From an uncultured Acidobacteriaceae bacterium (GTDB taxonomy: Bacteria; Acidobacteriota; Terriglobia; Terriglobales; Acidobacteriaceae): a stretch of DNA of 64,000 bases. Below, one piece after another: positions 7,358 to 15,695 of the stretch. The stretch's first letter is position 1. Every line of letters starts with the position of its first letter. A program made the position numbers and the translations under genes. The notes under the pieces are model-generated. The model did no database searches. It was not told the origin of the DNA and saw nothing but the letters and a program-made list of their open reading frames with translations. The DNA lies in the NCBI GenBank assembly GCA_937879855.1, contig CALFMO010000008.1, positions 305,465-369,464 on the forward strand. The letters run 5' to 3'.

Positions 7358-9244
7358 CTATTCTGTGCGCGCCGTTTCGCCTGGAAGCAGGAAGGAGAAG
7401 GGGTGAGCCAGCAACTCGCGTCCGACCTCGCGCAGAAAGCGCCGCGATTCTGCTTCTCCGATATTGCGCGCACGTACGGCCAGCAGGAAGCTCAGCACGA
7501 ATGAGGTGACGATGTTCAGCACACCGACCACTCCAATCCCGGAGAATGCAAGCAGCGTCTCCCGCCAGTGCAGTTGACCGTATAGCAGGGAAGCATCCAG
7601 AGCGTAGCCTAGACTTCCCGCCGCCAACGTGACGTGGCGGACTTCGAGAGGAATTCCGAACAGTTCGAAGAAAATGGGGACAGATCCCAGCAAGAATCCC
7701 AGGACAATGTATCCGACGGATCCGGGAGCGTGGTGCCGCACCCAATCCGCGAGTTTGGCGGCGCGCTGCGGTCCTAGTTTGGCGCGGATGCGGAGGCTGT
7801 TGGAGATTGCGGTGGCCATACGGTGAAGGGCGAGATAATTCGCGGTCCAGCCCGTAGCCAACGAAGAGAGCCAAAGAAAAACACCCGTGGCGATGGCATA
7901 GGGAATGGTCATCGAGGCGTGCGGAAAGAGCATGTGAATGCCATGTTCCGCCGCCGGCTGCGTCAGAAAAGGATGACCGCTAACCGCATTGATGATTCTG
8001 TCGATGGCGATCGATGCCGGAACGGCGCCGATCAAATTACTGATGGTCACGATGAATTGCGTCTTGGAAATCGCCTGCAGGCTGGCCATGTGATCCTTTG
8101 CCGGATCTTCCATGGCGTCGACGAGAGTCGCCGCGGTCACGGCGGGCATTTTGGATGCCAGCAGGAATCCGCCCGCCTGCATCAGCAGAAAGCTGACAGC
8201 ATAATTCAGGGAATGGGCGATCGCCAAGAGCAGAGGAGCGTGAATCACTGCCGCCAGCGAGTATTTGAACAGCGCGGTAAACGAAGTGATGATCCCGGCA
8301 AGAATCGCGCCCATGCCCATCACGCCCCATTGTTCGGTATTTTGAGCAATATAGTGTTTGCCGGCGCGCCCGGTTCTCTCCACGACGCTGCGCGCCAGCC
8401 GGCGCGTGGTGGCACTCACCACTCCGGTAATGCGTCGTTGCGAGGCAAAGCCGTGCACCACCGTCACCGCGAGCTTGCGCGCATCGGATTCGGGGCGCTT
8501 CAACGTAATCACTTGCTGTATGCGGCCCAGTAGAGACCGCAGCAGGCGCACACGAAAGATTAGATTTACCGAGGACCCCCGGTCCGCGAGTTGTTGATTC
8601 ACCGTCTGCAATTGGGCCTCGCAAGCGTCATGCTGTTCTTCCCATAGGTGGAAGTCTTCGGGATGTCGCACCACATGCTCGACGACCGATGGAAGATGAA
8701 AGAAGGGGGATTTAGTGATGTCCTCATCGTCAGCAAACACGATCAAGTCTCGCGACAATGCAACATTGGCCGCCCGCAGAGCCAGAATCTTGCAGGATGC
8801 CAGAATCGAGAACCTGGACGGCCGAAACATATCCGCCCATTGAGCCACGAGTGCATCGGGCAACTCAGCCACCCAGCGGGCATCGGATTCCTTCAAGTTC
8901 AGGGAGTCCATCAGCACATAAAGGTCGCCTTCTACTTCGTCCACGGGCAGCAAATGCCGGACGGCCCGGGTCAATAGCTCTCGTGTCAGAAAAGCTTCAT
9001 CGGGCAATCCCGCTTCGGAAATAACCCGAACATAGGAATGATGCGACCAAAAGTCGCGCAGAGTGGAATGAATGGAATCGCTGCACGGGTGGCGCTCGAT
9101 CGCGTCCGTCAGTTCCCTCAATACTTCGGTTCGGTGTTCTACCGGCACATTCAGGATCTTGCGAAGCAAACCGTACACACGAGTAGCGCGCTCTCGGATG
9201 GAGAGGGATTCAAGGTTGGGGAGATTGTCGATTGCAATGGAAAT
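7358..9244 (-). CDS. Gcr-like 'site-specific recombinase' family polytopic membrane protein
   Basis: A protein of about 628 residues: a soluble helical N-terminal half and a C-terminal half with several hydrophobic segments (GVMGMGAILAGIITSFTALF, LLLAIAHSLNYAVSFLLMQ, YIVLGFLLGSVPIFFELFG). This matches the family named after gonococcal Gcr, whose recombinase activity is doubtful because members look like membrane proteins. The first conventional start is GTG 9178. The coding frame continues smoothly upstream (SIAIDNLPNLESLSIRER) to a TGA, with no ATG, GTG or TTG in between. An ATT at 9244 preceded by GGTGGAG is therefore the likely initiator. It follows the response regulator gene on the same strand. 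Confidence 0.8.
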   Translation of the reverse strand: MSIAIDNLPNLESLSIRERATRVYGLLRKILNVPVEHRTEVLRELTDAIERHPCSDSIHSTLRDFWSHHSYVRVISEAGLPDEAFLTRELLTRAVRHLLPVDEVEGDLYVLMDSLNLKESDARWVAELPDALVAQWADMFRPSRFSILASCKILALRAANVALSRDLIVFADDEDITKSPFFHLPSVVEHVVRHPEDFHLWEEQHDACEAQLQTVNQQLADRGSSVNLIFRVRLLRSLLGRIQQVITLKRPESDARKLAVTVVHGFASQRRITGVVSATTRRLARSVVERTGRAGKHYIAQNTEQWGVMGMGAILAGIITSFTALFKYSLAAVIHAPLLLAIAHSLNYAVSFLLMQAGGFLLASKMPAVTAATLVDAMEDPAKDHMASLQAISKTQFIVTISNLIGAVPASIAIDRIINAVSGHPFLTQPAAEHGIHMLFPHASMTIPYAIATGVFLWLSSLATGWTANYLALHRMATAISNSLRIRAKLGPQRAAKLADWVRHHAPGSVGYIVLGFLLGSVPIFFELFGIPLEVRHVTLAAGSLGYALDASLLYGQLHWRETLLAFSGIGVVGVLNIVTSFVLSFLLAVRARNIGEAESRRFLREVGRELLAHPFSFLLPGETARTE

Positions 9245-9316
9245 ATTCGCTCCACCAACGAATAGAAAATATGCCGCAACAGCGCCTCAGCTGATTGAGG
9301 GCCCAGAGCCTTAGAG

Positions 9317-9730
9317 TCAAACCGGATAATAAGTGCCGTGGTGCAGCAATGCGTCAATCCCTTCCACCACGCAGTTGATGTTTCCCTTGTCGCATGCGCC
9401 GCGTATGCCAATCCGTCGGGCCTGGTCTTCCAGTTGCGGGGACATGTGGAGGGTCACCATGAGGATTGGAATCTTTGGCAACCGTCTTCTGATTTCCTTT
9501 GCCGCATCCAGTCCGTTCATTATCGGCATCTGAAAATCAAGAACGATAACATCTGGGATCGCTTTCTGTGCCGTCTCGATGGCCTCTCGACCGTCGGCCG
9601 CCTCACCGCAGACCTTCCACGAATCTTGTTGCTCCAACAGAGTTCGTAGGCAACGGCGCATAAGTTGGCTATCGTCTACAACGAGGATCCGGACGGGTAC
9701 CGGTTTCGACCTTGCGTCCCAGACAGCCAT
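9317..9730 (-). CDS. Stand-alone response regulator receiver (CheY/NarL-type REC only)
   Basis: A 137-residue protein consisting of one receiver domain. Visible elements: the acidic pair in RILVVDDSQLMRRCL, the phospho-acceptor Asp in DVIVLDFQMPIMNG, the switch Thr in ILMVTLHMS and the conserved Lys in ACDKGN. The sequence most resembles the receiver of NarL/FixJ regulators, but the HTH output domain is absent and the protein ends soon after the last helix, followed by GTYYPV. It therefore probably acts by protein-protein contact. No histidine kinase lies in the window. The Gcr-like gene follows about 70 nt downstream on the same strand. Confidence 0.9.
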   Translation of the reverse strand: MAVWDARSKPVPVRILVVDDSQLMRRCLRTLLEQQDSWKVCGEAADGREAIETAQKAIPDVIVLDFQMPIMNGLDAAKEIRRRLPKIPILMVTLHMSPQLEDQARRIGIRGACDKGNINCVVEGIDALLHHGTYYPV

Positions 9731-9865
9731 AGCTTGAACCTACGGGGCGCGACCCACGATGTCTATACCTGCCATCGCGTAGGCTCAAGAGCACTCCTGG
9801 CATCTCATCCAATCTCCTAGGGTCTTAAGGAAACTCTCGAGTGCTGCCAAAACATGCAAATCGAG

Positions 9866-10795
9866 CTAATGGCCAGTGAAGAATTCCGTCATATCCGGTG
9901 CGATGCCTGACGTTCCAGGGAAACTATCAACGCCGGAGGCCGCTAGAACCAGGCGCAGCAGGCTTTGATGTTGGTAGAAGGTGGTGGACTGGAAACCTGG
10001 CTTGGCAGCCGAACTGACGATAATCGTGGCGACTTGTCCGCCGCCATTCTTGATGTCGGACTGGGCTCCTTCGTCGAAGGTAATGATCAGTAGACCGCTA
10101 CTTTGAAATGCTGGATTGGCCAGCAGCGGGGCGATACTGGTTTGCAGCCAGGCGTCGGCCTGGGCAAGCGTGCCGTTGTGGGCGTCGTCCATAGCATTGG
10201 GACTAATGAAGGAGAACTGCGGCAATGCGTCGTTGGCCAGATCGGCCGCGAATTGTGTGAATGGAACTATGTTCGCCGCCTGGGCGCTACTGTTCTGCAC
10301 ATCCGATAAATAGGTAAACGGGTTATGGCGCCGAAGGTATAGGCCGGAATCTTTCCCAAGATAGCCGGGAGAAGGAATCGATTCCGCATACGACTTCCAG
10401 GTCTTGCCTGCGTTTACCAGGATCCGAGCGATGTTGTTATCGCTGACCGTCCCGGAGAAATTGTCGTCGACGGTTTCCGGGAGCCCCGTAGTAAGCACAA
10501 AGTAGTTCGGAATCGAAGGATGTGCGTTGGCAAAGTACTGCGTAGCGAGACCATACTTTGTCGCCAGGCTGTTGAAGTAGGGCATCGCTGAATTGCCGAT
10601 CACCGCAGAATAGCTATGGTTTTCTTCCATCACTAGGACCACATGACTGAAGGTGGGCTGGCCGGCGGCAACCGGCGTTTGAACGGTGATCGTATTGCTT
10701 TTTCCGCCGCAGGCAAGTTCGAGGGCAGCTACGCCGCAAATTAGGAACAATGCGAGCAAAAACTTAAGATTCAGGGTTGTGAAACGCGATGACAT
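9866..10795 (-). CDS. Secreted phosphoesterase (acid phosphatase/phospholipase C-like, alkaline-phosphatase fold)
   Basis: A 309-residue exported protein. The start is ATG 10795, which has AGGAG 5 nt upstream; a longer frame to 10834 lacks this. An N-terminal signal segment (FLLALFLICGVAALELACGG) ends with a lipobox-like Cys, so a lipoprotein anchor is likely. The catalytic fold shows VVLVMEENHSYSAVIG, HPSIPNYFVLTTG, FSFISPNAMDDAHNG and the metal-binding LLIITFDEGAQSD, all typical of the AcpA/phosphoesterase family. The substrate is probably a phosphate ester or phospholipid outside the cytoplasm. It sits alone on the minus strand, downstream of the AsmA-like gene. Confidence 0.88.
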   Translation of the reverse strand: MSSRFTTLNLKFLLALFLICGVAALELACGGKSNTITVQTPVAAGQPTFSHVVLVMEENHSYSAVIGNSAMPYFNSLATKYGLATQYFANAHPSIPNYFVLTTGLPETVDDNFSGTVSDNNIARILVNAGKTWKSYAESIPSPGYLGKDSGLYLRRHNPFTYLSDVQNSSAQAANIVPFTQFAADLANDALPQFSFISPNAMDDAHNGTLAQADAWLQTSIAPLLANPAFQSSGLLIITFDEGAQSDIKNGGGQVATIIVSSAAKPGFQSTTFYQHQSLLRLVLAASGVDSFPGTSGIAPDMTEFFTGH

Positions 10796-10861
10796 AGATC
10801 TCCTACGAACACTTGGATGTCGAGACCCAGTCAAATGTTTGCGGTAAAGGTCGACAATCGG

Positions 10862-12460
10862 CTATTTGCCGGTATGTTGCTGATCTTTTTGCTCCGTGAG
10901 ATCCAGGCCAAATTGCGGGTGCTCGTAGGTTCCGGCGATATGGACCGGCACAACTTCGCCTTTCTTTTTTTTCTTGAAAAATGGATCCATAATCTTAAGC
11001 AGCAGCGCTTTCACGCCGGTGGTGGTCTTCGATATCTTTGTGTCCACCCGCATCCTGCCGTGCAAATCAATCTTGTGATTAAGCAGGTTGTAGGTGCCGT
11101 GCATGCGCGCTTGGGCGCCAGGAATCCCGAATGTGAGGTTGGAGAATGTTGCGATTCCTCTTTCCAGCACGACTTTTCCCTTAAGATCGCTCAGTACGGT
11201 TTCTGCGTCTTCCATTTTTTCGCCGCGCGCACCCGCACTTAATTCGTTCACGTTCTTCTGGGTCTCGGGCTTTGAGAAAGTGCTGTCATCAATGCCAAAA
11301 GCACCCTGCAGCTTCACCTTCTGGAGAAAAGCTTCGGTCCCGGACGGGATCTCGGCTTTCGCCCTGAGTGTGATCGGGCCGGACATAGGTGCGCGCGGTT
11401 CGCTGACAAAAAGCCCGAGAATATCTTCGATTCGTCCCTGCCGCGAAGTCAGATCGAGCACTGCGGTCTTGCCCTTGCGTCCCTTCACGCCGGCAACACT
11501 GCCTTCCACCGCGACATTGGTTCGCCGAAAATGCGCGTCTACATGTTTCAGGAATGTATCTCCGTGAATCGCGTCCACGTAAGCGGAGTACTCGGTTACG
11601 AGATTGACTTTGTGTTCGCCCGTTTTCACTTCGAAGTCGGGTACGTCGGTGGCGCCCGAGATGTCGATGTGTCTCAGCGGTCCGCTGTATTTTCCTTTGG
11701 ATGCCAATATTCCGGCGATGCCGTGGTAAACGCCGAGGTCCGCGTGATCGAAAGTGTACTCGCCGGAAATTTGAGTTTCGCCCGGATTGCCTTTGATCCA
11801 GACCCCAAACTTGCCACGAGTTGCGATTTCGCCCGGGGGCTCGGGATTGTGAAACTTCAAGTCGTAATCAATAGGATCGCCCCACTGAACGTTGTGCAAG
11901 ACGCCATGCTGCACTTCAAAGCGTAGCGGTTGCTTAGCCGGTGCGCCGGAAGCGAACTCTACCACCGTTCCGTTCGCAACCAGTTCCTCAACCACGAGCT
12001 TGGAGTGCTGCGTCTTAAAAGTTACCTTGCTGCCGACGGGTGGGACGAAAACATGTCCGCCCTCGGCTCGAATCCGGGGAACGCGATTGGCGAGAATCCC
12101 AGAATAGCTGCCTTCAATGGTCAATTTGTCGATGGTGATTAGAGTCCACTTGTCGGGGCCATGATGAAACTCGACACCTTCAAGGACGCATCCCGGAAAA
12201 GGGAAGTAAGTGCGATGCGAACCGCGAATTGTTACGGTGCTGTCGCTGGCTTCCGCCAGATCCTCGACAACCGCTTTCTCGGTAAAGGGCCAAAACCGGT
12301 TCCAGAACAGTGTGGCGAGACCCGCGGCAATACAGACGACTGCCGCCAGGATGAAAATAATTCTCTTGGCGCGAGAGGATGGAGGAGCTCCCTTTCGCGT
12401 CGTCTCATCGGGACCTGCGGGGGGCGCGACGCTACGCGAAAGGGCGGCGGGGGACGGCAT
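10862..12460 (-). CDS. AsmA-like envelope protein
   Basis: A 532-residue protein. The N-terminus is polar (about 30 residues), followed by one membrane anchor (IIFILAAVVCIAAGLATLFW) and a long periplasmic beta-rich region. Typical AsmA features include the early segment on a target lipid-like repeat (TIDKLTIEGSYSGILANRVPRI), internal FGVWIKGNPGETQISGEY and the C-terminal duplication-type motif VVLERGIATFSNLTFGIPGA with YNLLNHKIDLHGRMRVDT. AsmA/TamB relatives act in lipid transport and outer-membrane assembly. This suggests a diderm envelope. The role of this member is not known. Confidence 0.82.
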   Translation of the reverse strand: MPSPAALSRSVAPPAGPDETTRKGAPPSSRAKRIIFILAAVVCIAAGLATLFWNRFWPFTEKAVVEDLAEASDSTVTIRGSHRTYFPFPGCVLEGVEFHHGPDKWTLITIDKLTIEGSYSGILANRVPRIRAEGGHVFVPPVGSKVTFKTQHSKLVVEELVANGTVVEFASGAPAKQPLRFEVQHGVLHNVQWGDPIDYDLKFHNPEPPGEIATRGKFGVWIKGNPGETQISGEYTFDHADLGVYHGIAGILASKGKYSGPLRHIDISGATDVPDFEVKTGEHKVNLVTEYSAYVDAIHGDTFLKHVDAHFRRTNVAVEGSVAGVKGRKGKTAVLDLTSRQGRIEDILGLFVSEPRAPMSGPITLRAKAEIPSGTEAFLQKVKLQGAFGIDDSTFSKPETQKNVNELSAGARGEKMEDAETVLSDLKGKVVLERGIATFSNLTFGIPGAQARMHGTYNLLNHKIDLHGRMRVDTKISKTTTGVKALLLKIMDPFFKKKKKGEVVPVHIAGTYEHPQFGLDLTEQKDQQHTGK

Positions 12461-12528
12461 AGAGCTTGGAGTCTTAAATGCCTGTGAAGTGTTGGAAACT
12501 TAATTCCGTTGATCCGAGGGGTGCCGCA

Positions 12529-12837
12529 CTAGCGTTTCCGGGCGGAGCTTCGTTTCGAGGCAATCCTGTTACGGGCGGAGGCCTTGCGCGATTTTGCAGT
12601 TCGCTTCTTTGGAATCGCGCGACGCTTTTTGGCCGTCTGATTCTGGCGAATGGCAGGATTCTTCTTTTTGGACCGTTGCGGTTTACTGGCATTCGGTGTT
12701 GACGCTGACTGTGACTCTTCCGGTGTTGGGTCAGTTGTGAGCCTTTGCGTCACGTTGACCAGTGTTCCTGCAGCCTGTCCCAGCTTGCGCGCTACCGCTG
12801 TCAGCAAAGGTTCTTGTGCGTCGAGTTTGCGAGCCAT
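12529..12837 (-). CDS. Small basic protein with Lys/Arg-rich tail
   Basis: A 102-residue protein; ATG 12837 has GGAGG 6 nt upstream. The N-terminal ~40 residues (ARKLDAQEPLLTAVARKLGQ, AAGTLVNVTQRLT) look like a short amphipathic helical module. The rest is low-complexity and strongly basic (SKKKNPAIRQ, KKRRAIPKKRTAKSRKASAR). This tail resembles histone H1-like or HU-tail sequences, so nucleic-acid binding is possible but unproven. I do not recognise a named family. Confidence 0.7.
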   Translation of the reverse strand: MARKLDAQEPLLTAVARKLGQAAGTLVNVTQRLTTDPTPEESQSASTPNASKPQRSKKKNPAIRQNQTAKKRRAIPKKRTAKSRKASARNRIASKRSSARKR

Positions 12838-13582
12838 TGCACCTCCAATTGCCACTTCCCGGCAGATGCTTTCCTACGAACGAAGTCCCGGCGCTCGGCC
12901 GGGACTCGTTCAGAATACCTTGCATCCGGTTGCGAAGCGCGTTCCGCGCTTTGCCTTCGTAGACTTAGTTGCCGTCGGCGATTGAAGGGTTGGGAGGAAA
13001 GACTGTGCCATGAAGGATGCGACGTCCTGACATGTTCGTTCGGGCCTTCGATGCCCGAGGCACATCGGCAGGCGAAAAAAAACCGCACAACCTTGAGCTG
13101 TGCGGTACGAGTGAGATGCGTTCAGAGGGTAAAGCCGGATAAAGGAATTAATTGCTTTCGTAACCACATCCAGATTACCAACGACGCCATTCATTAGGAA
13201 ATGGCCCTTCCGTGGCGTTACTACAGTCACCGCGATCTTAGCAAATTAAAATGCTCCGAACCGCCTCACCAATCCGCCATCCCCCCTTTTGCTGCCTTTG
13301 GCTGTTCACAAAAGTCCAGAAGCCAGCGGCAGAAAGCCACGAGCTAAGAGCTTTTTGAGCCCACGATATTCTGGATATCTACGCGCTGTTGGCGTGCGGC
13401 AGTACTTCACGACATATTTTGTGCAAACACCTGCGCGGTCTGGTAGCATGTTGGCCATCAACGTACATAGATCCTTCGATTTGTGAAGGAAGAAGACCCT
13501 AGCAACGGCACTCCAACTGCATCTATGATGCATGGAGTCCCAGCGGTCACCCCCGGACCGGATCGTCAAAGGTAGGTAGCAG
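12838..13582. other. 745-nt stretch without a convincing protein gene
   Basis: Between the small basic protein and the PEP-CTERM gene I find no frame with good start context and protein-like composition. The only clear structure is a minus-strand terminator at 13075-13106, upstream of which no gene is evident (see the candidate RNA). A weak minus-strand frame beginning ATG 13193 runs through the terminator stem and is probably not translated. Confidence 0.6.
13075..13106 (-). terminator. Rho-independent terminator
   Basis: On the minus strand ACCGCACA (13106-13099), a 9-nt loop and TGTGCGGT (13089-13082) form a perfect 8-bp stem, followed by a run of eight T (13082-13075). No protein gene ends just upstream, so this may terminate a small RNA. 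Confidence 0.75.
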
Positions 13583-14533
13583 TTGTTTAATCGCCTGGAA
13601 GCAGGGCGCGCCATACTCCGGCGCCGTCCGACCCGCCGGCACCGCCGGCATCAGTTGATTCGCCGAGCACTTTTGTTTGTCATTTGCGCAGGCCTCGCCT
13701 TGGGATTTGCCTCCGTCGCGCTGCAGCATCTGAGTCCGTCGCTGTTCCGCGCCTCAAGTGTCGCACCCGCTGACCCCGGCCTTGGCGCGGGTAGCAATAT
13801 CCTCCTGCTCACTCAGCGGGAATCCCTGCATCAGATGGCGAACCGGCCGGTTTACGCATATTCCGTCGTCCCCGGGGGCGTGAAAGACGCGCACGAATTG
13901 AAGTGGGTGGCGCAGCATGATCCGGTGGTCGCTTCTCACTACGCGGGGTTCGATTACGACCGCGCCCGCGTCGTACGGCTTGCCGCGGCGCGTAGCGTTT
14001 ATGTTTCTTATCGTCTCGGGAACCGGGTTTACTGGACACATCGTCGCCTCACGCTGAAGAAGGGGGAGACGGTCATCACCGATGGCAAGCTTACCGCGCG
14101 TTCTCGGTGTGGCAATCGGGTGGAAGAAACTCCCCAACAAGCGACTTCCTCCGCCGAACCACCGGTGGCAAAGTTCGACGAGCCCCTGATGCCCGCCATC
14201 GGGCCCGGCCTGTTGAATCCTCCACTCCCATTCCAGTCCGCATTGCTGAACCCTCCTGCGTTCGGTCCGGCCTTGCCTTTGAACTTATATGACCCGTTCG
14301 GCAACGGGACGTGGGTTCCGACCCTGCCGCCGCCGCTCCCGGTCGGTTGCGCCGGAAAAAATGAGACGGCTGCCGCTAACGCCACGGACCAGGGAAAAGG
14401 AAATCCCTGCCTCACGACGACGAGCGGAGGGGGCGGAGGTGGCAACGAAGTCCCTGAACCGGGTACGTGGCTGTTGGTCGGTTCTGGGGTTGCGCTAACG
14501 TACTGGATGGCCCGCCGACGGCTGTATTCTTGA
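13583..14533 (+). CDS. PEP-CTERM sorting-domain protein
   Basis: A 316-residue exported protein, read from TTG 13583 with GGTAGG upstream. A basic N-terminus with RRALLFVICAGLALGFASVA provides a signal anchor. The middle has SVVPGGVKDAHELKWVAQHD and RSVYVSYRLGNRVYWTHRR, a domain I recall from other acidobacterial proteins. A Pro-rich linker and a Gly run lead to the C-terminal sorting signal VPEPGTWLLVGSGVALTYWM followed by ARRR. That tripartite tail (VPEP, membrane helix, Arg cluster) is the substrate mark of exosortases. No exosortase or polysaccharide cluster is in the window. Confidence 0.85.
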   Translation: MFNRLEAGRAILRRRPTRRHRRHQLIRRALLFVICAGLALGFASVALQHLSPSLFRASSVAPADPGLGAGSNILLLTQRESLHQMANRPVYAYSVVPGGVKDAHELKWVAQHDPVVASHYAGFDYDRARVVRLAAARSVYVSYRLGNRVYWTHRRLTLKKGETVITDGKLTARSRCGNRVEETPQQATSSAEPPVAKFDEPLMPAIGPGLLNPPLPFQSALLNPPAFGPALPLNLYDPFGNGTWVPTLPPPLPVGCAGKNETAAANATDQGKGNPCLTTTSGGGGGGNEVPEPGTWLLVGSGVALTYWMARRRLYS

Positions 14534-14677
14534 TGACAATCTGCGGCGTGTCCCGAAGCGAATGGGGCCGTAGCTAGAACCTTTCAGGTTCTAATACCAA
14601 AGTAAGTCTCCATCCCGATAATCGCTGCTACAATCGGGGCTAGAACCACCCAAACAATTTCCCGGGCACAGGTATTC

Positions 14678-15649
14678 ATGTACAGGCTTTCGCCAAACGT
14701 GGTGAATCGGCTGTTTCTGGCCGGACTCTGCGGGCTGCTCGCTGGACCATCGTTGCGTGCGCAGACGTCGGTTCGCAGCGTAAAGGTGCTCGGCGCCAAA
14801 GACGCGGTCGAGATCGAAGTGGAAGCCAGCGACCGTATTGTTCCGCAGACGCAAGTTCTCACCGGGCCCGATCGTTTGGTGGTCGATTTTCCCAATAGCG
14901 TTCCAAGCGCCCAGTTACGCAGCCAATCGGTCGATCGCGGAGAAGTGAAAGATGTGCGGGTTGGTTTGTTTCAAGGCAAACCTCCGGTCACACGGATCGT
15001 ACTCGATCTCAAGACCGCGCAGTCGTACCAGATCTTTCCTTACGGACGCACTGTCATCATCAAAGTGATGGGAGGCGGTCAGGGCACTTCGGCAGCCGCA
15101 GGCAATTTTCCTCCTGAACCAACTCGTCCCGGCCTGATCGTCGCCAATTACACCACCGGGGCGACCCCCGCGAGCGTTGCCAGTTCAGCCCCAGGCCCTG
15201 CACAACCGACGCTCGAGGTCTCGTTTAGCGATGGGCTCTTGGGGATCAGAGCCAGTAAAGTGACGCTGTCGCAGGTCTTGTACGCCGTGCAACAGCGCAC
15301 CGGCGCCGAGGTTTCGATTGCTTCAGGAGCGGAGCAGGAACAAGTAGTTGCGGACATTGCGCCTGCACCCGCGCCGGAGGTTCTGGCGCGGCTGCTGAAT
15401 GGTTCGAGATTTAATTTTTTGATTTTGAGTGCGGCGAACGATCCGGCGAAACTCGACCGCGTGATTCTCAGCACACGCGCCGAGGGTGTCGTTATGGCTG
15501 CGCCTCTGCCGCCAGTACAAGACGCCACGCAGGTTGAAGACGCATCGGCGGCGCCCGCGCAAAGCAATCCGCCCCCGTTGACAAATCCCGTGGGAGCGGC
15601 TGAAGTCAAATCTCCGCCGCCGCCCGAAAACAACGCCGCGCCGAACTAA
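14678..15649 (+). CDS. AMIN-domain periplasmic protein with secretin N-terminal-like module
   Basis: A 323-residue exported protein. A signal peptide (LFLAGLCGLLAGPSLRA) precedes an AMIN domain at about residues 30-125 (VEIEVEASDRIVPQTQVLTG, RLVVDFPNSVP, VTRIVLDLK). A second module at about 175-270 (ISFSDGLLGIRASKVTLSQV-like, QQRTGAEVSIASG, LLNGSRFNFLIL) resembles the STN domain of secretins. The tail is Pro-rich. AMIN domains localise proteins to the cell wall or to secretin complexes. The adjacent Tad pilus genes on the opposite strand may point to a pilus or secretion role, but this is inference. Confidence 0.82.
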   Translation: MYRLSPNVVNRLFLAGLCGLLAGPSLRAQTSVRSVKVLGAKDAVEIEVEASDRIVPQTQVLTGPDRLVVDFPNSVPSAQLRSQSVDRGEVKDVRVGLFQGKPPVTRIVLDLKTAQSYQIFPYGRTVIIKVMGGGQGTSAAAGNFPPEPTRPGLIVANYTTGATPASVASSAPGPAQPTLEVSFSDGLLGIRASKVTLSQVLYAVQQRTGAEVSIASGAEQEQVVADIAPAPAPEVLARLLNGSRFNFLILSAANDPAKLDRVILSTRAEGVVMAAPLPPVQDATQVEDASAAPAQSNPPPLTNPVGAAEVKSPPPPENNAAPN

Positions 15650-15695
15650 ATAAATCCCCCTGCGTGAAATAGAGTGGGCTGACGTCCTCGTGTGT

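Noticed and set aside
7263..7874. Upstream extension of the ArsR frame
   Set aside because: The added residues are antisense to the Gcr-like gene and the promoter/operator would fall inside it.
7358..9244. Functional 'site-specific recombinase' for phase variation
   Set aside because: The family name is historical; the sequence is a multi-helix membrane protein with no integrase or resolvase motif.
12910..13230. Possible 106-residue protein on the minus strand
   Set aside because: It reads straight through a strong terminator and has no protein-like pattern; treated as noncoding.
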